From NCBI RefSeq assembly GCF_900537175.1, contig NZ_LS999833.1, positions 2,460,261-2,524,260 on the forward strand: a stretch of 64,000 bases of DNA, given 5' to 3'. The notes beneath the pieces were generated by a model that saw only the letters and a program-made list of their open reading frames with translations, was not told where the DNA came from and did not search any database. The stretch comes from Lentilitoribacter sp. Alg239-R112 (GTDB lineage Bacteria > Pseudomonadota > Alphaproteobacteria > Rhizobiales > Rhizobiaceae). A program made the translations under genes and the position numbers. The stretch's first letter is position 1. Every line of letters starts with the position of its first letter. Shown one piece after another: positions 53,657-63,545 of this stretch.

Positions 53657-54622
53657 CTAAATCACCGCACGTAACGATTTCAACTTTTCTTCTACCATAC
53701 TAACACCAAGGTCAAATGCTGTAACCTTTGGCAGGCCCCCAAAAATTTGTTCCATATGCTCCAAATTTGTATTAAATGAAGTTAGCTTTGGGCTCGGTGA
53801 ATTAATGATAATATGGTCACAAAAATCGAGGCCATAATGTGCGAAGAGACTTGCTGTGAGTGTTTTAGCATTAAGGGTTTCACCACGCGAAATAATAACT
53901 TTTTCTGGTTCTGATTTTGTCGCTAGACGCATAAAGTAATGCATAAATTCTTCTGCACTGCCCCAATCTAAGTCAAAATTCAAATTCTGTACTTCTACTT
54001 GATAATTTACATCGATAACGGAATGAGCAACCGAATCACAGATTTTTGAAAAAAAGAACTCCGAACCTCGGCGTGCTGATTCATGATTAAAAAAATATGC
54101 GACATGACCAACTATCCCATGGCGAGTATAATAATAATCAAGAATTGATTCTGCCGCTATTTTTGTAATTGAATAAAGACAGTCCTGCGATTGTGGGTAA
54201 TTTTCGCGGATTTCGCCAGCAAGAGGCGAAGTGAATATTTTGGCGGAACTCGCATATACACATCGCGTTTGCGTATTATGATTTCTGGCATACTCCAAAA
54301 TTGCAAAAAGAGATTTCAGATTAACATCAATGACTTTATCAAATACAGTTTCATATTCAAATCCAGCAGATCCATGAACCGCAGCAACATGGTAAACAAT
54401 ATCAGGTTTAATTTTCTTCAGAAACATAACCACAAGTTCGTAATCACATAGATCAATTTGGCGATACTCGTATGCAGAAGACAAAATAGGATGGGCCGCC
54501 ACCTCTTGTCTACCAATTCCGATAACGTCAAAATTTGCAGCTACCAGATGTTCACATAAATAAGAGCCATCTTGGCCATTTGCCCCCAAAACAAGTGCGC
54601 GTTGCTTTGGCTTTATTTCCAC
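53657..54622 (-). CDS. GMD-like extended SDR (NAD-dependent epimerase/dehydratase)
   Basis: 321 residues: LVLGANGQDGSYLCEHLV, YHVAAVHGSAGFEYE, YASSAKIFTSP, CLYSITKIAAESI (Tyr/Lys) and FNHESARRGSEFFFSKI, the last a Gmd hallmark. It is shorter and more diverged than the true gmd at 51227, so it probably acts on another nucleotide sugar. It overlaps the upstream methyltransferase gene by 10 nt. Confidence 0.82.
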   Translation of the reverse strand: MEIKPKQRALVLGANGQDGSYLCEHLVAANFDVIGIGRQEVAAHPILSSAYEYRQIDLCDYELVVMFLKKIKPDIVYHVAAVHGSAGFEYETVFDKVIDVNLKSLFAILEYARNHNTQTRCVYASSAKIFTSPLAGEIRENYPQSQDCLYSITKIAAESILDYYYTRHGIVGHVAYFFNHESARRGSEFFFSKICDSVAHSVIDVNYQVEVQNLNFDLDWGSAEEFMHYFMRLATKSEPEKVIISRGETLNAKTLTASLFAHYGLDFCDHIIINSPSPKLTSFNTNLEHMEQIFGGLPKVTAFDLGVSMVEEKLKSLRAVI

Positions 54623-55968
54623 AGCAACGCCTCTAAATCCTGCCCCATGGATTGGCTGCCCTTTGAACCATCCATTTTTTCAAGAATATCATCAACATTA
54701 TCCTTATTAACGATAAGCAGTTCAGGTAGTGGAAAAATAAGTTGCGTCCCTTTATCAATTATTTCTCGTTCCCGTGTTAAAAACTCTCTTTTAAAATGCC
54801 AAGGTAGAACCAAATAATAGTCTGGATTTTTAGCTCTGGATTTTTCTTCCGACATAATTGGAATATCCGTGCCTAAGGTATAGGCACCGTCTTTATCCGG
54901 ATTTCGGTCTGCTGCGGCCTCTGCAATTAAACAATCGATTCCATACCATTGAAGCAGCACATTGCCTTTCGTTGATGCGCCATAAATATGAATTACTTTA
55001 CCTTGGCTGCGAATATCATAAAGAAGTGTACGGGTCTCTTCTCGGAGTCGATGTATTTGTGTCCGAAAACGTGCATAACAATCTTCAGTATCCAATTCCA
55101 TATCAAATTCACGCATCCTTAAACGACGCAAATAATTTGCATCTTCGGTAGTGCCGCGGTTTGCATTTGCTGCAGACGTAACATAGCAACGGATAGAACC
55201 GCCGTTAATATCGTTAATCTCCGCCTTGAAAACACGTAGCTCAGCCTGTTTAAAAATATACTCCAAAACAGCAAGGCTATAATATTCCAAGTGTTCGTGA
55301 CAGATGGTATCGAATGAATTTTGCAATAGCATCAAAGGCATATAGGACATCTCGACAACCCAAATGCCATCGTCTTTGAGAACAGACTTGATATCCCTTG
55401 CAAAACCAACAGGATCTTCTAAATCGTAGTACATTGCTATCGAGGTTACGATATCGAACTTGGTGTCCCCAATTACGGCTGATGATGCCTCCGACGGGAA
55501 AACATCATTTGCAAGTGAAAACCCAATCTCCTCCGAGGCAGAGTTAGCAATATCAGAAGGGTCCACCCCAAACATTTTAGTTCCATCTGGGTAAGATGAT
55601 AACAACGTCCCATCATTACATCCAATATCCAGAACAGTTAAGTTTGATCTATTATCAATAGAGGCACAAGTTGCATCAACAATGGCAGCTAGGTGACTTC
55701 TCATAGTTTGGTTAGTGCCAGACTTGTACCAATAATTTGAATAAAGCACCTCTGGCGGAAAGGTATGACCGAGCTGGACAAGCCCGCAAGCATCATGATT
55801 GGCCGTTACATCACAACGGACTAATTTCGTTGGTAACATCCTCCGCGGCGGTTCAATAACCCCCTCCTTGCGAAAAGCTCCTTGTAAACATTGCTGACCT
55901 AAATCCACAACTTCAGCTAGAATTGGAGAGCCGCAGACACGGCACTTATTTATGTATTTGGGATGCAA
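54613..55968 (-). CDS. Three-domain sugar C-methyltransferase
   Basis: 451 residues. An N-terminal zinc domain (CRVCGSP at the start, VRCDVTANHDACGLVQL), a central SAM domain (VLDIGCNDGTLLSSYPDG, MFGVDPSDIA, FDTICHEHLEYYS) and a C-terminal domain (IHIYGASTKGNVLLQWYGID) match the TylC3/NovU-type C-methyltransferases. Likely makes a branched deoxysugar from a 4-keto intermediate. The start is TTG 55968, supported by AGAGGTG 8 nt upstream. Confidence 0.88.
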   Translation of the reverse strand: MHPKYINKCRVCGSPILAEVVDLGQQCLQGAFRKEGVIEPPRRMLPTKLVRCDVTANHDACGLVQLGHTFPPEVLYSNYWYKSGTNQTMRSHLAAIVDATCASIDNRSNLTVLDIGCNDGTLLSSYPDGTKMFGVDPSDIANSASEEIGFSLANDVFPSEASSAVIGDTKFDIVTSIAMYYDLEDPVGFARDIKSVLKDDGIWVVEMSYMPLMLLQNSFDTICHEHLEYYSLAVLEYIFKQAELRVFKAEINDINGGSIRCYVTSAANANRGTTEDANYLRRLRMREFDMELDTEDCYARFRTQIHRLREETRTLLYDIRSQGKVIHIYGASTKGNVLLQWYGIDCLIAEAAADRNPDKDGAYTLGTDIPIMSEEKSRAKNPDYYLVLPWHFKREFLTREREIIDKGTQLIFPLPELLIVNKDNVDDILEKMDGSKGSQSMGQDLEALLWK

Positions 55969-56087
55969 GGAAAGTCACCTCTTGTAAACGAGAAAAATGC
56001 TAAAAATACTAAACTGCTTTTAATCTATTAGATAGCTTACACGCAAGTCCCCAAAACGCACGAAGCTAGAAGATACTCTCACCGCGA

Positions 56088-57269
56088 CTATGCCCGATCA
56101 CAATCTACCATGTTGGTGGTATCCGCTATTGTATCAAGGAAACGTCGCATTTCTAATTTCACAGCTGGATATATATAACTTGGATCTTCAAAGATCATAG
56201 GTGCAACTTTGCAACGTGCGAAATTAATAAGTTCTGGGACCCAGCCATATCTGTCTGCTGTGATGCTAAGAGAGCGTGCAGCATCACAATACCGAAGTTG
56301 GTGCAATAACCTTTGGCTGATCAAATCCAAATAAAAATTAAACGATGGTATTTTAGAAGTTTGGTGAAATGCATCTCTCGCTTGTTGGAAGTTTCCGGTT
56401 AAAACGGAGAGAGATATATCGGCGACCACATTCGTTGGCACATCATGCAATTCTATAAAGTGGGATGTATCTTGACCAAAATACTCAAAATCATGAGCAA
56501 ACGAAGCATATACCGATGTTGATCCATTGAGAATTTGAATATTAGGAATTTCTTTCGCAACTGTAGACGTCGAAATAACGGTTAAACCAGAACCACACCC
56601 AATGAATAAGTCCGTAATTTGCAGTAAGCCACCAATCTCCCGCATACTCAGTTGCGCACCGTTAAAAATGTTTTTATCCTCATAGGTAGGCAGATGCGTC
56701 GCCAAGATAACGGCGACGTTCGGCAATCTCCTTGTTAAATTTCTAGCAACTTGCGCTCCAAATTCAGGAGTAACGTGCGATTGCCCGGATTTTGAGCTAC
56801 ATTCAAAGACTACAATTTGATCGAAGCTTTTCAGGTTGTGCTTAGAAATAAAACGAGAGACATTTTCCATTTCTTCGTCATCAAGCTCGACAATGGTTTT
56901 TATGGGTACCGTAATTGGATTTTCATAACCACGTAAAATAGATGGCCGCACAGTCCCATCGTAACGTTCAAAATGCGCGGGCCAAATTTGTGACATGATT
57001 GTTCTGTCGTAAAAGGGGTTGGCACCAGATTGACGCCGCATAACTTCTTGCTCAAAAGTATGCCAAATACGTCCATGATCGTTACCAGGCTTAGTCGGAA
57101 TTTCAAGAATTTCATCAACATCAGGATTATTACGTAAAACAGGTTTGTAAAGGGACAAAATAGCCCAAGTCAGATGACAGTCTGGCATATCTGTTTTAAT
57201 TTGCCGCGCTAATGTTGTAGCATATAGACAGTCACCATTCGAGCCCAATTGTCCAAGTAGGATGTTCAT
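56088..57269 (-). CDS. GT9-like (heptosyltransferase-fold) protein
   Basis: 393 residues beginning MNILLGQLGSNGDCLYATTLA, the N-terminal signature of GT9 ADP-heptose transferases, with AILATHLPTYEDKNIF, LLQITDLFIGCGSGLTVI and a strand with NIQILNG. The 120-residue helical C-terminus is not usual for GT9. AGAGGTG lies ahead of the ATG. It may add a heptose, consistent with heptose genes in this locus, but the donor is unproven. Confidence 0.7.
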   Translation of the reverse strand: MNILLGQLGSNGDCLYATTLARQIKTDMPDCHLTWAILSLYKPVLRNNPDVDEILEIPTKPGNDHGRIWHTFEQEVMRRQSGANPFYDRTIMSQIWPAHFERYDGTVRPSILRGYENPITVPIKTIVELDDEEMENVSRFISKHNLKSFDQIVVFECSSKSGQSHVTPEFGAQVARNLTRRLPNVAVILATHLPTYEDKNIFNGAQLSMREIGGLLQITDLFIGCGSGLTVISTSTVAKEIPNIQILNGSTSVYASFAHDFEYFGQDTSHFIELHDVPTNVVADISLSVLTGNFQQARDAFHQTSKIPSFNFYLDLISQRLLHQLRYCDAARSLSITADRYGWVPELINFARCKVAPMIFEDPSYIYPAVKLEMRRFLDTIADTTNMVDCDRA

Positions 57270-57304
57270 GAAATCACCTCTGTCAATAAATTGATATAGT
57301 CTGA

Positions 57305-57700
57305 TTAATCATATTCTTGATATGACTTCTCTTCCACAATAACTGAGCCGACCAAAATATTGATCTTATTCTTAAAAGCAGCTCGTTTATCATTTGTTTT
57401 ATAAACTTTGCGAGCAAGATCTACAAAGCCACAATCAAAATTTTTATCGCGTTCATGATCGCGGATGCTATCTTCCAATTGCCAAATATCAAAATTAACA
57501 ATTTTCAACTGCTTTTTAAGTTGCAACACTTCCCCTTTACTAACTTTCAGAGAAGTCAGCAATTGGTCTAGCAACTTCAACTCAACCTGGATATTTTTAA
57601 GTTTACCAGAATCTTTAATTTTCTCAGATTTTATTTCCAAAATCGTTATCTTATCTATCAATTCCCCAACAGAAATTGGTGCTTTAATTTCCAAAGTCAT
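57305..57700 (-). CDS. DUF6165-like small protein
   Basis: 131 residues from ATG 57700, preceded by AGGAAG. It starts TLEIKAPISVGELIDKITIL, the conserved opening of a small uncharacterised family I recall as DUF6165, found near LPS and glycosyltransferase genes. The remainder is mostly helical with possible coiled coil. Function unknown. Confidence 0.7.
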   Translation of the reverse strand: MTLEIKAPISVGELIDKITILEIKSEKIKDSGKLKNIQVELKLLDQLLTSLKVSKGEVLQLKKQLKIVNFDIWQLEDSIRDHERDKNFDCGFVDLARKVYKTNDKRAAFKNKINILVGSVIVEEKSYQEYD

Positions 57701-57710
57701 AACATACTTC

Positions 57711-58694
57711 CTACATTCCACTCAGCCATTCACGGCTATATAAAGATCCCAATTCTTTAATTAGTAGAGTTTTGCCGCTATCCACATTCACTATAGGTAA
57801 ATCTTCGATAACTACGCTGCGAGCAAGACCTGCCATGTAATTCAGTTGGCCCTTCTTATCACGACTATCACGATGACGTGAGGGGAAACCAACAACAGAA
57901 CCCAGACTATCTGTTATTGATTGCGCAAGGTCATCACGGACATAAAATGCATTGACACCATTTGAATTAGTACCAACAAAGGTATAACCGCGGTTTCTTG
58001 CTAGGCTATTCATAGCAGGTAACGATGCCCCAAAATATAGGCCGCTATAGTGCGCATCAAAGCGATAAAAATCCGATGAATATGGAACCGAAAGCTCATA
58101 AAGATCACCTAAGATCGAATTATATTCCAAAACTAAAATCGCAGGCTTGCAGCAGTCAATAGCGTTTAGAACCCAGTAGTCATTTCCATCAATATCGATG
58201 CTTAACAAACCAATTTCACCACCAAAGCCCTGCACTGCTAAAAGATCATTAATATTTTCAGCTGTAATAAATGCACAATGAGCATTAAGGTCATATTTCC
58301 AATAATATGTTTGCGCACGAACAAAATCAATGTGGCTTTGATTACCATCCATAACCATCCCTCGCCAATTTCGATTTTCAAGTAAAAATCTGCAATTAGC
58401 TTCCGAAAAATTTTCAACTCCAAATTCGACAAAACTCGTGTTTTCAATCGGTAAATTTTGTATAAGCCAATCAATTATACCATCTTCACCCCACTGAGAA
58501 TATACACTAAATTCTGCGTCGGAGAGGTGGCTCAGATAAGATTGCTGGCGAATTTGAACACTGGCCTGTCGCCCTGATAATAAAAGTTGCTTTTCTAATA
58601 GTATTTTTTGAGACGATAAATGATTTGGAATTTTAGCAGTTGCTGCGGCGGCATGTTTTATTCTGTTAAGATACGTTCTTATTCTTTTCTGCAC
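57711..58694 (-). CDS. FkbM-type SAM methyltransferase
   Basis: 327 residues from GTG 58694. EFSVYSQWGEDGIIDWLIQN, FVEFGVENFSEANCRFLL (motif I region), GMVMDGNQSHID, IGLLSIDIDGNDYWVL and LVLEYNSILG match FkbM-like methyltransferases. First gene of the minus-strand group down to 53370, behind a leader with a 9-bp stem-loop (58724-58752). Confidence 0.78.
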   Translation of the reverse strand: MQKRIRTYLNRIKHAAAATAKIPNHLSSQKILLEKQLLLSGRQASVQIRQQSYLSHLSDAEFSVYSQWGEDGIIDWLIQNLPIENTSFVEFGVENFSEANCRFLLENRNWRGMVMDGNQSHIDFVRAQTYYWKYDLNAHCAFITAENINDLLAVQGFGGEIGLLSIDIDGNDYWVLNAIDCCKPAILVLEYNSILGDLYELSVPYSSDFYRFDAHYSGLYFGASLPAMNSLARNRGYTFVGTNSNGVNAFYVRDDLAQSITDSLGSVVGFPSRHRDSRDKKGQLNYMAGLARSVVIEDLPIVNVDSGKTLLIKELGSLYSREWLSGM

Positions 58695-59055
58695 GATCTT
58701 TTCATTCCGTTAATTATAATAAGTTCTGCCATTTGCCAGAATAATGGCAGAACAATCCTGGCAATCGCCATGTATTATCTGATTGTTGAGAGGTAACTTT
58801 CTAACGAAAAGAGCATCACTTTCCTGCAGACCAAATTTATTAATTCTTGTATCAATTTCATTACAGTAGGCAAGCCTAGCTTACAACGCTAAAATTATAA
58901 TAGATATTTAGGCAGATACAATACGCTCTGGTTATTCAAATGGCAAAAACCAAAATCAACCAAACTAATATTTTTTAGGGTCAATCAAATAATTACGCGA
59001 CCTTTAGCTTGCGGCAACTTAAAATGCAAGTAGTATGCGCAAAAGGAGAACGACT
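58695..59055 (-). other. Intergenic leader with a 9-bp stem-loop
   Basis: No gene is visible. ttctgccat (58724-58732) and atggcagaa (58744-58752) form a perfect 9-bp stem with an 11-nt loop, 30 bp upstream of the methyltransferase start. It may be a leader hairpin or protein-binding site. The remainder leads into the IS remnant at 59056. Confidence 0.5.
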
Positions 59056-59740
59056 ATGCAAACGAAACGTACAGCAGAATTAATGCAGGAAGCAGTTCGG
59101 GTTGCGCTTACAAGTGGCCTGACGCGAAAGCAAGTAGCGGCTGATTTTGATATTGGCTTTTCAACATTAAGTAAATAGATACAGCAAGACCGGAACACCA
59201 CTGAGAAGCCTTCAGTTCAATCTGATCTGGAACGAGAGATTGTGGAACTTCGCAGAGAAAATCGCCTTCTGGGTGAGGAGAGGGAAGTATTAAAAAAGGC
59301 AACACAATTCTTCGCGAACCAAAAGCCATGAGGTTTAAGTTTATCGAAGAAAATAGAAATATGTTGCCAGCTGGACGTTTATGCCAAATCATGAATGTCA
59401 GCCCGCGTGGTTATAGAGCCTATCGAACCCGCCCAATCAGTCAGCGTCAACGTGAAGACATGGTGTTGCTGGCACACATTCGAGAGCAGCATCGTCTGAG
59501 CCTGCAAAGTTATGGTCGGCCACGGATGACCGCAGAGCTGAAAGAGATTGATCTGGGCATCGAACACCGTCGAGTCGGTCGTTTGATGCGCCAAAATAAT
59601 ATATCTGTAATCAGGACCGGCAAACATAAAGTTACAACAGACAGCAATCATAAGTTCAATATTGCACCAAACCTGCTGAACCAGAATTTTACATCAGATC
59701 ATCCCAATCAATAATGGGTCGTCGATATCAGTTATGTTTG
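59056..59740 (+). pseudogene. IS3-family remnant (broken OrfA and truncated OrfB)
   Basis: OrfA from ATG 59056 reads MQTKRTAELMQEAVRVALTS, an HTH, then TAG where Trp is expected after STLSK, and resumes ENRLLGEEREVLKKATQFFA to a stop overlapping the OrfB start at 59328. OrfB has the N-terminal HTH_21 part (SYGRPRMTAELKE, NISVIRTGKH), stops in SDHPNQ, and after one more stop shows WVVDISYVW, the first Asp region. The catalytic core is lost. Not mobile. Confidence 0.8.
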
Positions 59741-59843
59741 GACCCAAAATGGGCATTGGCGGAATAACACAGATGCAGAAACTTAAAATGGCGCCAAAAT
59801 TCTACAATTAAACTCACCTAAAATTGGGAGAATTACCAAAGAA

Positions 59844-60455
59844 TTAAGAAAGGTTAACCTTATCGCCCTGCCCTTTGCCCGATACAGTCAAAACCATAAT
59901 TTTAATATCCTGCACGACGGAACGATATTTTAGATACTCAGCATCGCTCTTGGCAAGCCTAATAGGGTCAGACATGTCAATGTTTCTTATTTGAGACCAA
60001 CCTGTAATGCCAGGTTTTATCATTAGCACATTACGTTCGATGCGTTCCGCAATCAATCTTTTCTGATTTGGCAAACATGGCCTCGGACCGACAATAGCCA
60101 TCTCGTTTAAAAGAATATTCCAAGCTTGGGGAAGTTCATCAAGTTTCGTTGCACGCAAGAACCTTCCGCTTTTTGTTATTTTCGTCGCAGAAATTAAGTG
60201 ACTGGCAGCATCTTCAGTATCTTCATACATAGTACGAAATTTATTACAGATAAAAATTTTACCGTTCAAACCAACCCGTTTCTGACGAAATATCGCAGGA
60301 CCTGGCGTTTCGAATTTTACCCAAACAAAAATGAATAAAAGTAACCAAGACGTTACAACAAGAATAAATACCGCAGCTGATAAATCGATAAAACGCATAG
60401 TAATCTTATAAGGCCAATCGAATTTTTTAATCATGGATAGCAACTTCCAAAACAT
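59844..60455 (-). CDS. Undecaprenyl-phosphate sugar-1-phosphate transferase (PglC-like)
   Basis: 203 residues, small monotopic phosphoglycosyl transferase. One hydrophobic segment (DLSAAVFILVVTSWLLLFIFVW) is followed by PGPAIFRQKRVGLNGK, KFRTMYEDTED, ATKLDELPQAWNIL (catalytic Asp-Glu), EMAIVGPRPCLP and KPGITGWSQI. It starts the lipid-linked glycan by transferring a sugar phosphate to undecaprenyl phosphate. It pairs with the 4,6-dehydratase gene 14 bp upstream, so the first sugar may be a 6-deoxy amino sugar. Confidence 0.92.
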   Translation of the reverse strand: MFWKLLSMIKKFDWPYKITMRFIDLSAAVFILVVTSWLLLFIFVWVKFETPGPAIFRQKRVGLNGKIFICNKFRTMYEDTEDAASHLISATKITKSGRFLRATKLDELPQAWNILLNEMAIVGPRPCLPNQKRLIAERIERNVLMIKPGITGWSQIRNIDMSDPIRLAKSDAEYLKYRSVVQDIKIMVLTVSGKGQGDKVNLS

Positions 60456-60469
60456 ATAGATTAACAGCG

Positions 60470-62470
60470 CTAAGCACCACGGTCGATATCAATCACATTC
60501 AGGCTGGATCGCACCGTATTTGATTTCAAAGTTTTAGACGATGCATCTGATTGCAACCAGAGAAGATCCGATAATTCACCCTCGGGGGTAAATTCTATAG
60601 GCATAGCTAAAAACAACCTTTTAATCTGTTCGATATCAAACTCCCGGCATGCCTGCAGTAGTTTCTCAAGCTTCAAATCAAGCTCCTCACTATCAAGTGA
60701 ATTTTCCTCTGCACACATTATCCGCGGATGCTCAGTGCCTATTGGATTACCATCAATCAACAACTCTTCGTAGAGCTTTTCACCTGATCTTAAGCCAGAA
60801 AACTCAATGCAGATATCACCATTTTCAATTTCTTCAGGACTTGAATCTTCATAATAAGGCTCCAGCCCATGTAATCGGATCATCCGCCGAGCAAGATCCG
60901 CGATCTCGACAGGTTCTCCCATATCAAGCAGAAATACATCCCCACCTTTGGCCATGGCACCTGCCTGTATAACCAATTGCGCCGCTTCGGGAATTGTCAT
61001 AAAAAAACGAGTAATCTTGGGGTGAGTAACAGTCACTGGTCCACCTGCTTTTATCTGTTCTTTAAAACGCGGAATAACCGAACCAGATGAGCCCAAAACA
61101 TTGCCAAATCGCACCATTGAGATTTGTGTATGCGACTGTCCCTTAGAATAAGCTTGACAGATCAATTCCGCAATACGTTTCGAAGCACCCATGAAATTTG
61201 TTGGTCGGACAGCTTTGTCAGTAGATACAAGAGTAAGAGTCTCAACTCCAGCTGCAATTGCAGCCTGGACCAAAACCTTAGTGCCGAAAACATTATTTCG
61301 GATACCTTCAACAACGTTTTGCTCGACAAGTGGTACATGTTTATATGCTGCTGCATGATAGATGGTTTGAACTTCAAATGATTTTAGAACAACTTCCAAT
61401 AGCTCTTTGTTTTGCACAGATCCAACAAGTGGGATGATTTTCGTTTCCAGTTGTGGGTCTAATGTTTCCAATTCATCATGAATTTTATAAAGGGCAAACT
61501 CAGAGATATCAAATAACAGAAGAGAATTGGGCTCTTGCAGCACTATTTGGCGACAAAGCTCACTTCCGATTGACCCTCCAGCTCCAGTAACCATCACAAC
61601 TTTATCTGAAATGTGAGCCTTCAATAAATTCATTCTAGGAGGAACAGCATTTCTTCCTAATAATTCCTCTGCTTGCACAATTTTTAAATCACTAACTTGT
61701 GCCCTACCTGATATCAAATCACCAATCGTCGGAATTGTTCTAAGTTGAAGCGTATGCTTCTCAACCCGCTCAATAATCTTTCGTCTTTGGACGTTACTTG
61801 CGCCCGGTGCAGCGAGAAGGACAGCCGTAGCACCCATTCTTCGTTTTAATAAATCCAAACTATCTGGAGAATATACTTTTACGGAATTAATTTCCTGACC
61901 ATGCAATTCTTTATTGTCATCGACGAACGCTACAACAGCGTAATCACCTACATACCGAATAGCATCCAAAAGTTGGCGACCGGTTTCGGCTGCGCCATAG
62001 ATAACAACATTTACCTTTTGGCGACCTGTTCGCACCCTGTAAAGTGCGCGCCAACCGAACCGAGAGCCACCAATCGCACAGAATAACAACACGGTATAAA
62101 TAATCGGTACAGAACGGGGAACAGGAAGGACAAACACTTGATCGGCAACAAACATTACAACAGCAGAAATGAATACACTAAACATAATGGTTCGAAGCGC
62201 GCGCGAAGAGATGAAACGGAGAACAGCTCGATAAAGACTTAAGTGAATGAAAAGAAAGATAGTAACAGGTAGTACTATAAATAGAACATTCCAAACATCT
62301 GGAGTACTAACAAAGTTAAATCCATCAAGTCGCAAAGCCATCGCGCATGCGAAGCAAGTTATAATCAGAATGCAATCAGAGAGAATTTGCAAGAAGCGCT
62401 TATATACGCGATCCAAGCTTAAAAGGCGATCCAAGATACGTTCAAAAAATGATAATTGTTTCAAATTCAT
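60470..62470 (-). CDS. WbpM/PglF-type nucleotide-sugar 4,6-dehydratase
   Basis: About 666 residues. Four N-terminal hydrophobic segments, a first Rossmann domain (VVIYGAAETGRQLLDAIR) and a catalytic SDR domain (MVTGAGGSIGSELCRQI, HAAAYKHVPLVEQN, STDKAVRPTNFMGASKRIAE with Met replacing the usual Tyr, and RFGNVLGSSGSVIPRF). It converts UDP-GlcNAc to the 4-keto-6-deoxy sugar. No PglE/PglD partners are in the window. ATG 62470 is preferred; a 62488 start adds six residues. Confidence 0.93.
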   Translation of the reverse strand: MNLKQLSFFERILDRLLSLDRVYKRFLQILSDCILIITCFACAMALRLDGFNFVSTPDVWNVLFIVLPVTIFLFIHLSLYRAVLRFISSRALRTIMFSVFISAVVMFVADQVFVLPVPRSVPIIYTVLLFCAIGGSRFGWRALYRVRTGRQKVNVVIYGAAETGRQLLDAIRYVGDYAVVAFVDDNKELHGQEINSVKVYSPDSLDLLKRRMGATAVLLAAPGASNVQRRKIIERVEKHTLQLRTIPTIGDLISGRAQVSDLKIVQAEELLGRNAVPPRMNLLKAHISDKVVMVTGAGGSIGSELCRQIVLQEPNSLLLFDISEFALYKIHDELETLDPQLETKIIPLVGSVQNKELLEVVLKSFEVQTIYHAAAYKHVPLVEQNVVEGIRNNVFGTKVLVQAAIAAGVETLTLVSTDKAVRPTNFMGASKRIAELICQAYSKGQSHTQISMVRFGNVLGSSGSVIPRFKEQIKAGGPVTVTHPKITRFFMTIPEAAQLVIQAGAMAKGGDVFLLDMGEPVEIADLARRMIRLHGLEPYYEDSSPEEIENGDICIEFSGLRSGEKLYEELLIDGNPIGTEHPRIMCAEENSLDSEELDLKLEKLLQACREFDIEQIKRLFLAMPIEFTPEGELSDLLWLQSDASSKTLKSNTVRSSLNVIDIDRGA

Positions 62471-62792
62471 ACACCTTAGATAGACCATTTATAGTAATCT
62501 GAATAGTAAATCCATCTACCAATCCAATTATAACTTCCCCACCCTTCAAAAGGGTATCCTTTATAGCAAATGCCTTTATCTAGAGAATACTTAAGTCAGA
62601 CAAACACTACCAAACTCAAATCTAAAAAAATTTCCCGTATTCAATATTTGCTCAAAAAGAATAATCCCCCAAATTATAGTTCATTTCTCATTGGAAATTT
62701 TGATTAAATATATTAGAGCTTTATGCGATCTTTGGTAAAAATGAATTAACCCAAGATAATTAAATACTGTAAGCATACCCATAAGGTATAAA
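62471..62792. other. AT-rich divergent intergenic region
   Basis: 322 bp separate the minus-strand dehydratase and the plus-strand GT25 gene, so promoters in both directions are expected. The sequence is AT-rich; I saw no single convincing -35/-10 pair, no hairpin and no small gene. Confidence 0.5.
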
Positions 62793-63545
62793 ATGTCACA
62801 CTTCTATGTAATAAATCTCGCACGCTCCAAAGACAGATGGAAAAAATTTACTAAGAACGCTGTTTATTCGAACAAGGCTTTTACCCGCATCGATGCTATC
62901 GATGGCAAATTTGTTTCCGAAGACGAATATACCGAATATAACTTGGAATGCTTTCGTAGAAATAATGGTCGCCATCCAAAACCAGGCGAGTACGGTTGTT
63001 ATTCAAGTCATTTAAAGGCACTGAGAGCATTCAATGGAAGCAATTATAGTTCTGCAGTTATCTTGGAAGATGACATAGAAATTGGCGAAGAACAGATCTC
63101 CTTTTGTAACTATTTGGATGAAAACTATACTGAAAAACCATTGCTCATTAAATTAGAAACCAATCGAAAACCTTTTTTTGAACCATTATTAACATCGCCA
63201 AGTGGGCAAGAAATTGGACAATGCTGGTTCGGACCAACTGGCGGCTCAGCGGCTTATTGGATAAACAGATCAGGGGCAACCAAGCTATTGAAGACTATGA
63301 TACCAGGTGACTTACCTTACGATACCATGCTAGAGCGCCCTTGGTATCATGGAGTCCCTACATTTATTACAAGACCAAGCGTCTTCCCTCACCCAACACC
63401 TCCCTACTCTGAAATTGGATTGATTACAGGGGATAAATACAAAAAATTTCCCGCTTATAGGCGTTTGTCAACATTTCTATTTAGAACAAAGGAGTTAGTG
63501 TTGAGGGTTATGAATAGTATTGCAACTCGGAAAATCCCACAATGA
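62793..63545 (+). CDS. Glycosyltransferase family 25 (LPS-type)
   Basis: 250 residues: FYVINLARSKDRWKKF at the N-terminus, TRIDAIDGK, KPGEYGCYSSHLKALRAF, AVILEDDIEI (metal-binding acidic triad) and GGSAAYWINRSGATKLL. GT25 enzymes add galactose or other sugars to LOS/LPS outer core. AAGG lies before the ATG. It overlaps the next gene at ATGA, so the pair is coupled. Confidence 0.9.
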   Translation: MSHFYVINLARSKDRWKKFTKNAVYSNKAFTRIDAIDGKFVSEDEYTEYNLECFRRNNGRHPKPGEYGCYSSHLKALRAFNGSNYSSAVILEDDIEIGEEQISFCNYLDENYTEKPLLIKLETNRKPFFEPLLTSPSGQEIGQCWFGPTGGSAAYWINRSGATKLLKTMIPGDLPYDTMLERPWYHGVPTFITRPSVFPHPTPPYSEIGLITGDKYKKFPAYRRLSTFLFRTKELVLRVMNSIATRKIPQ

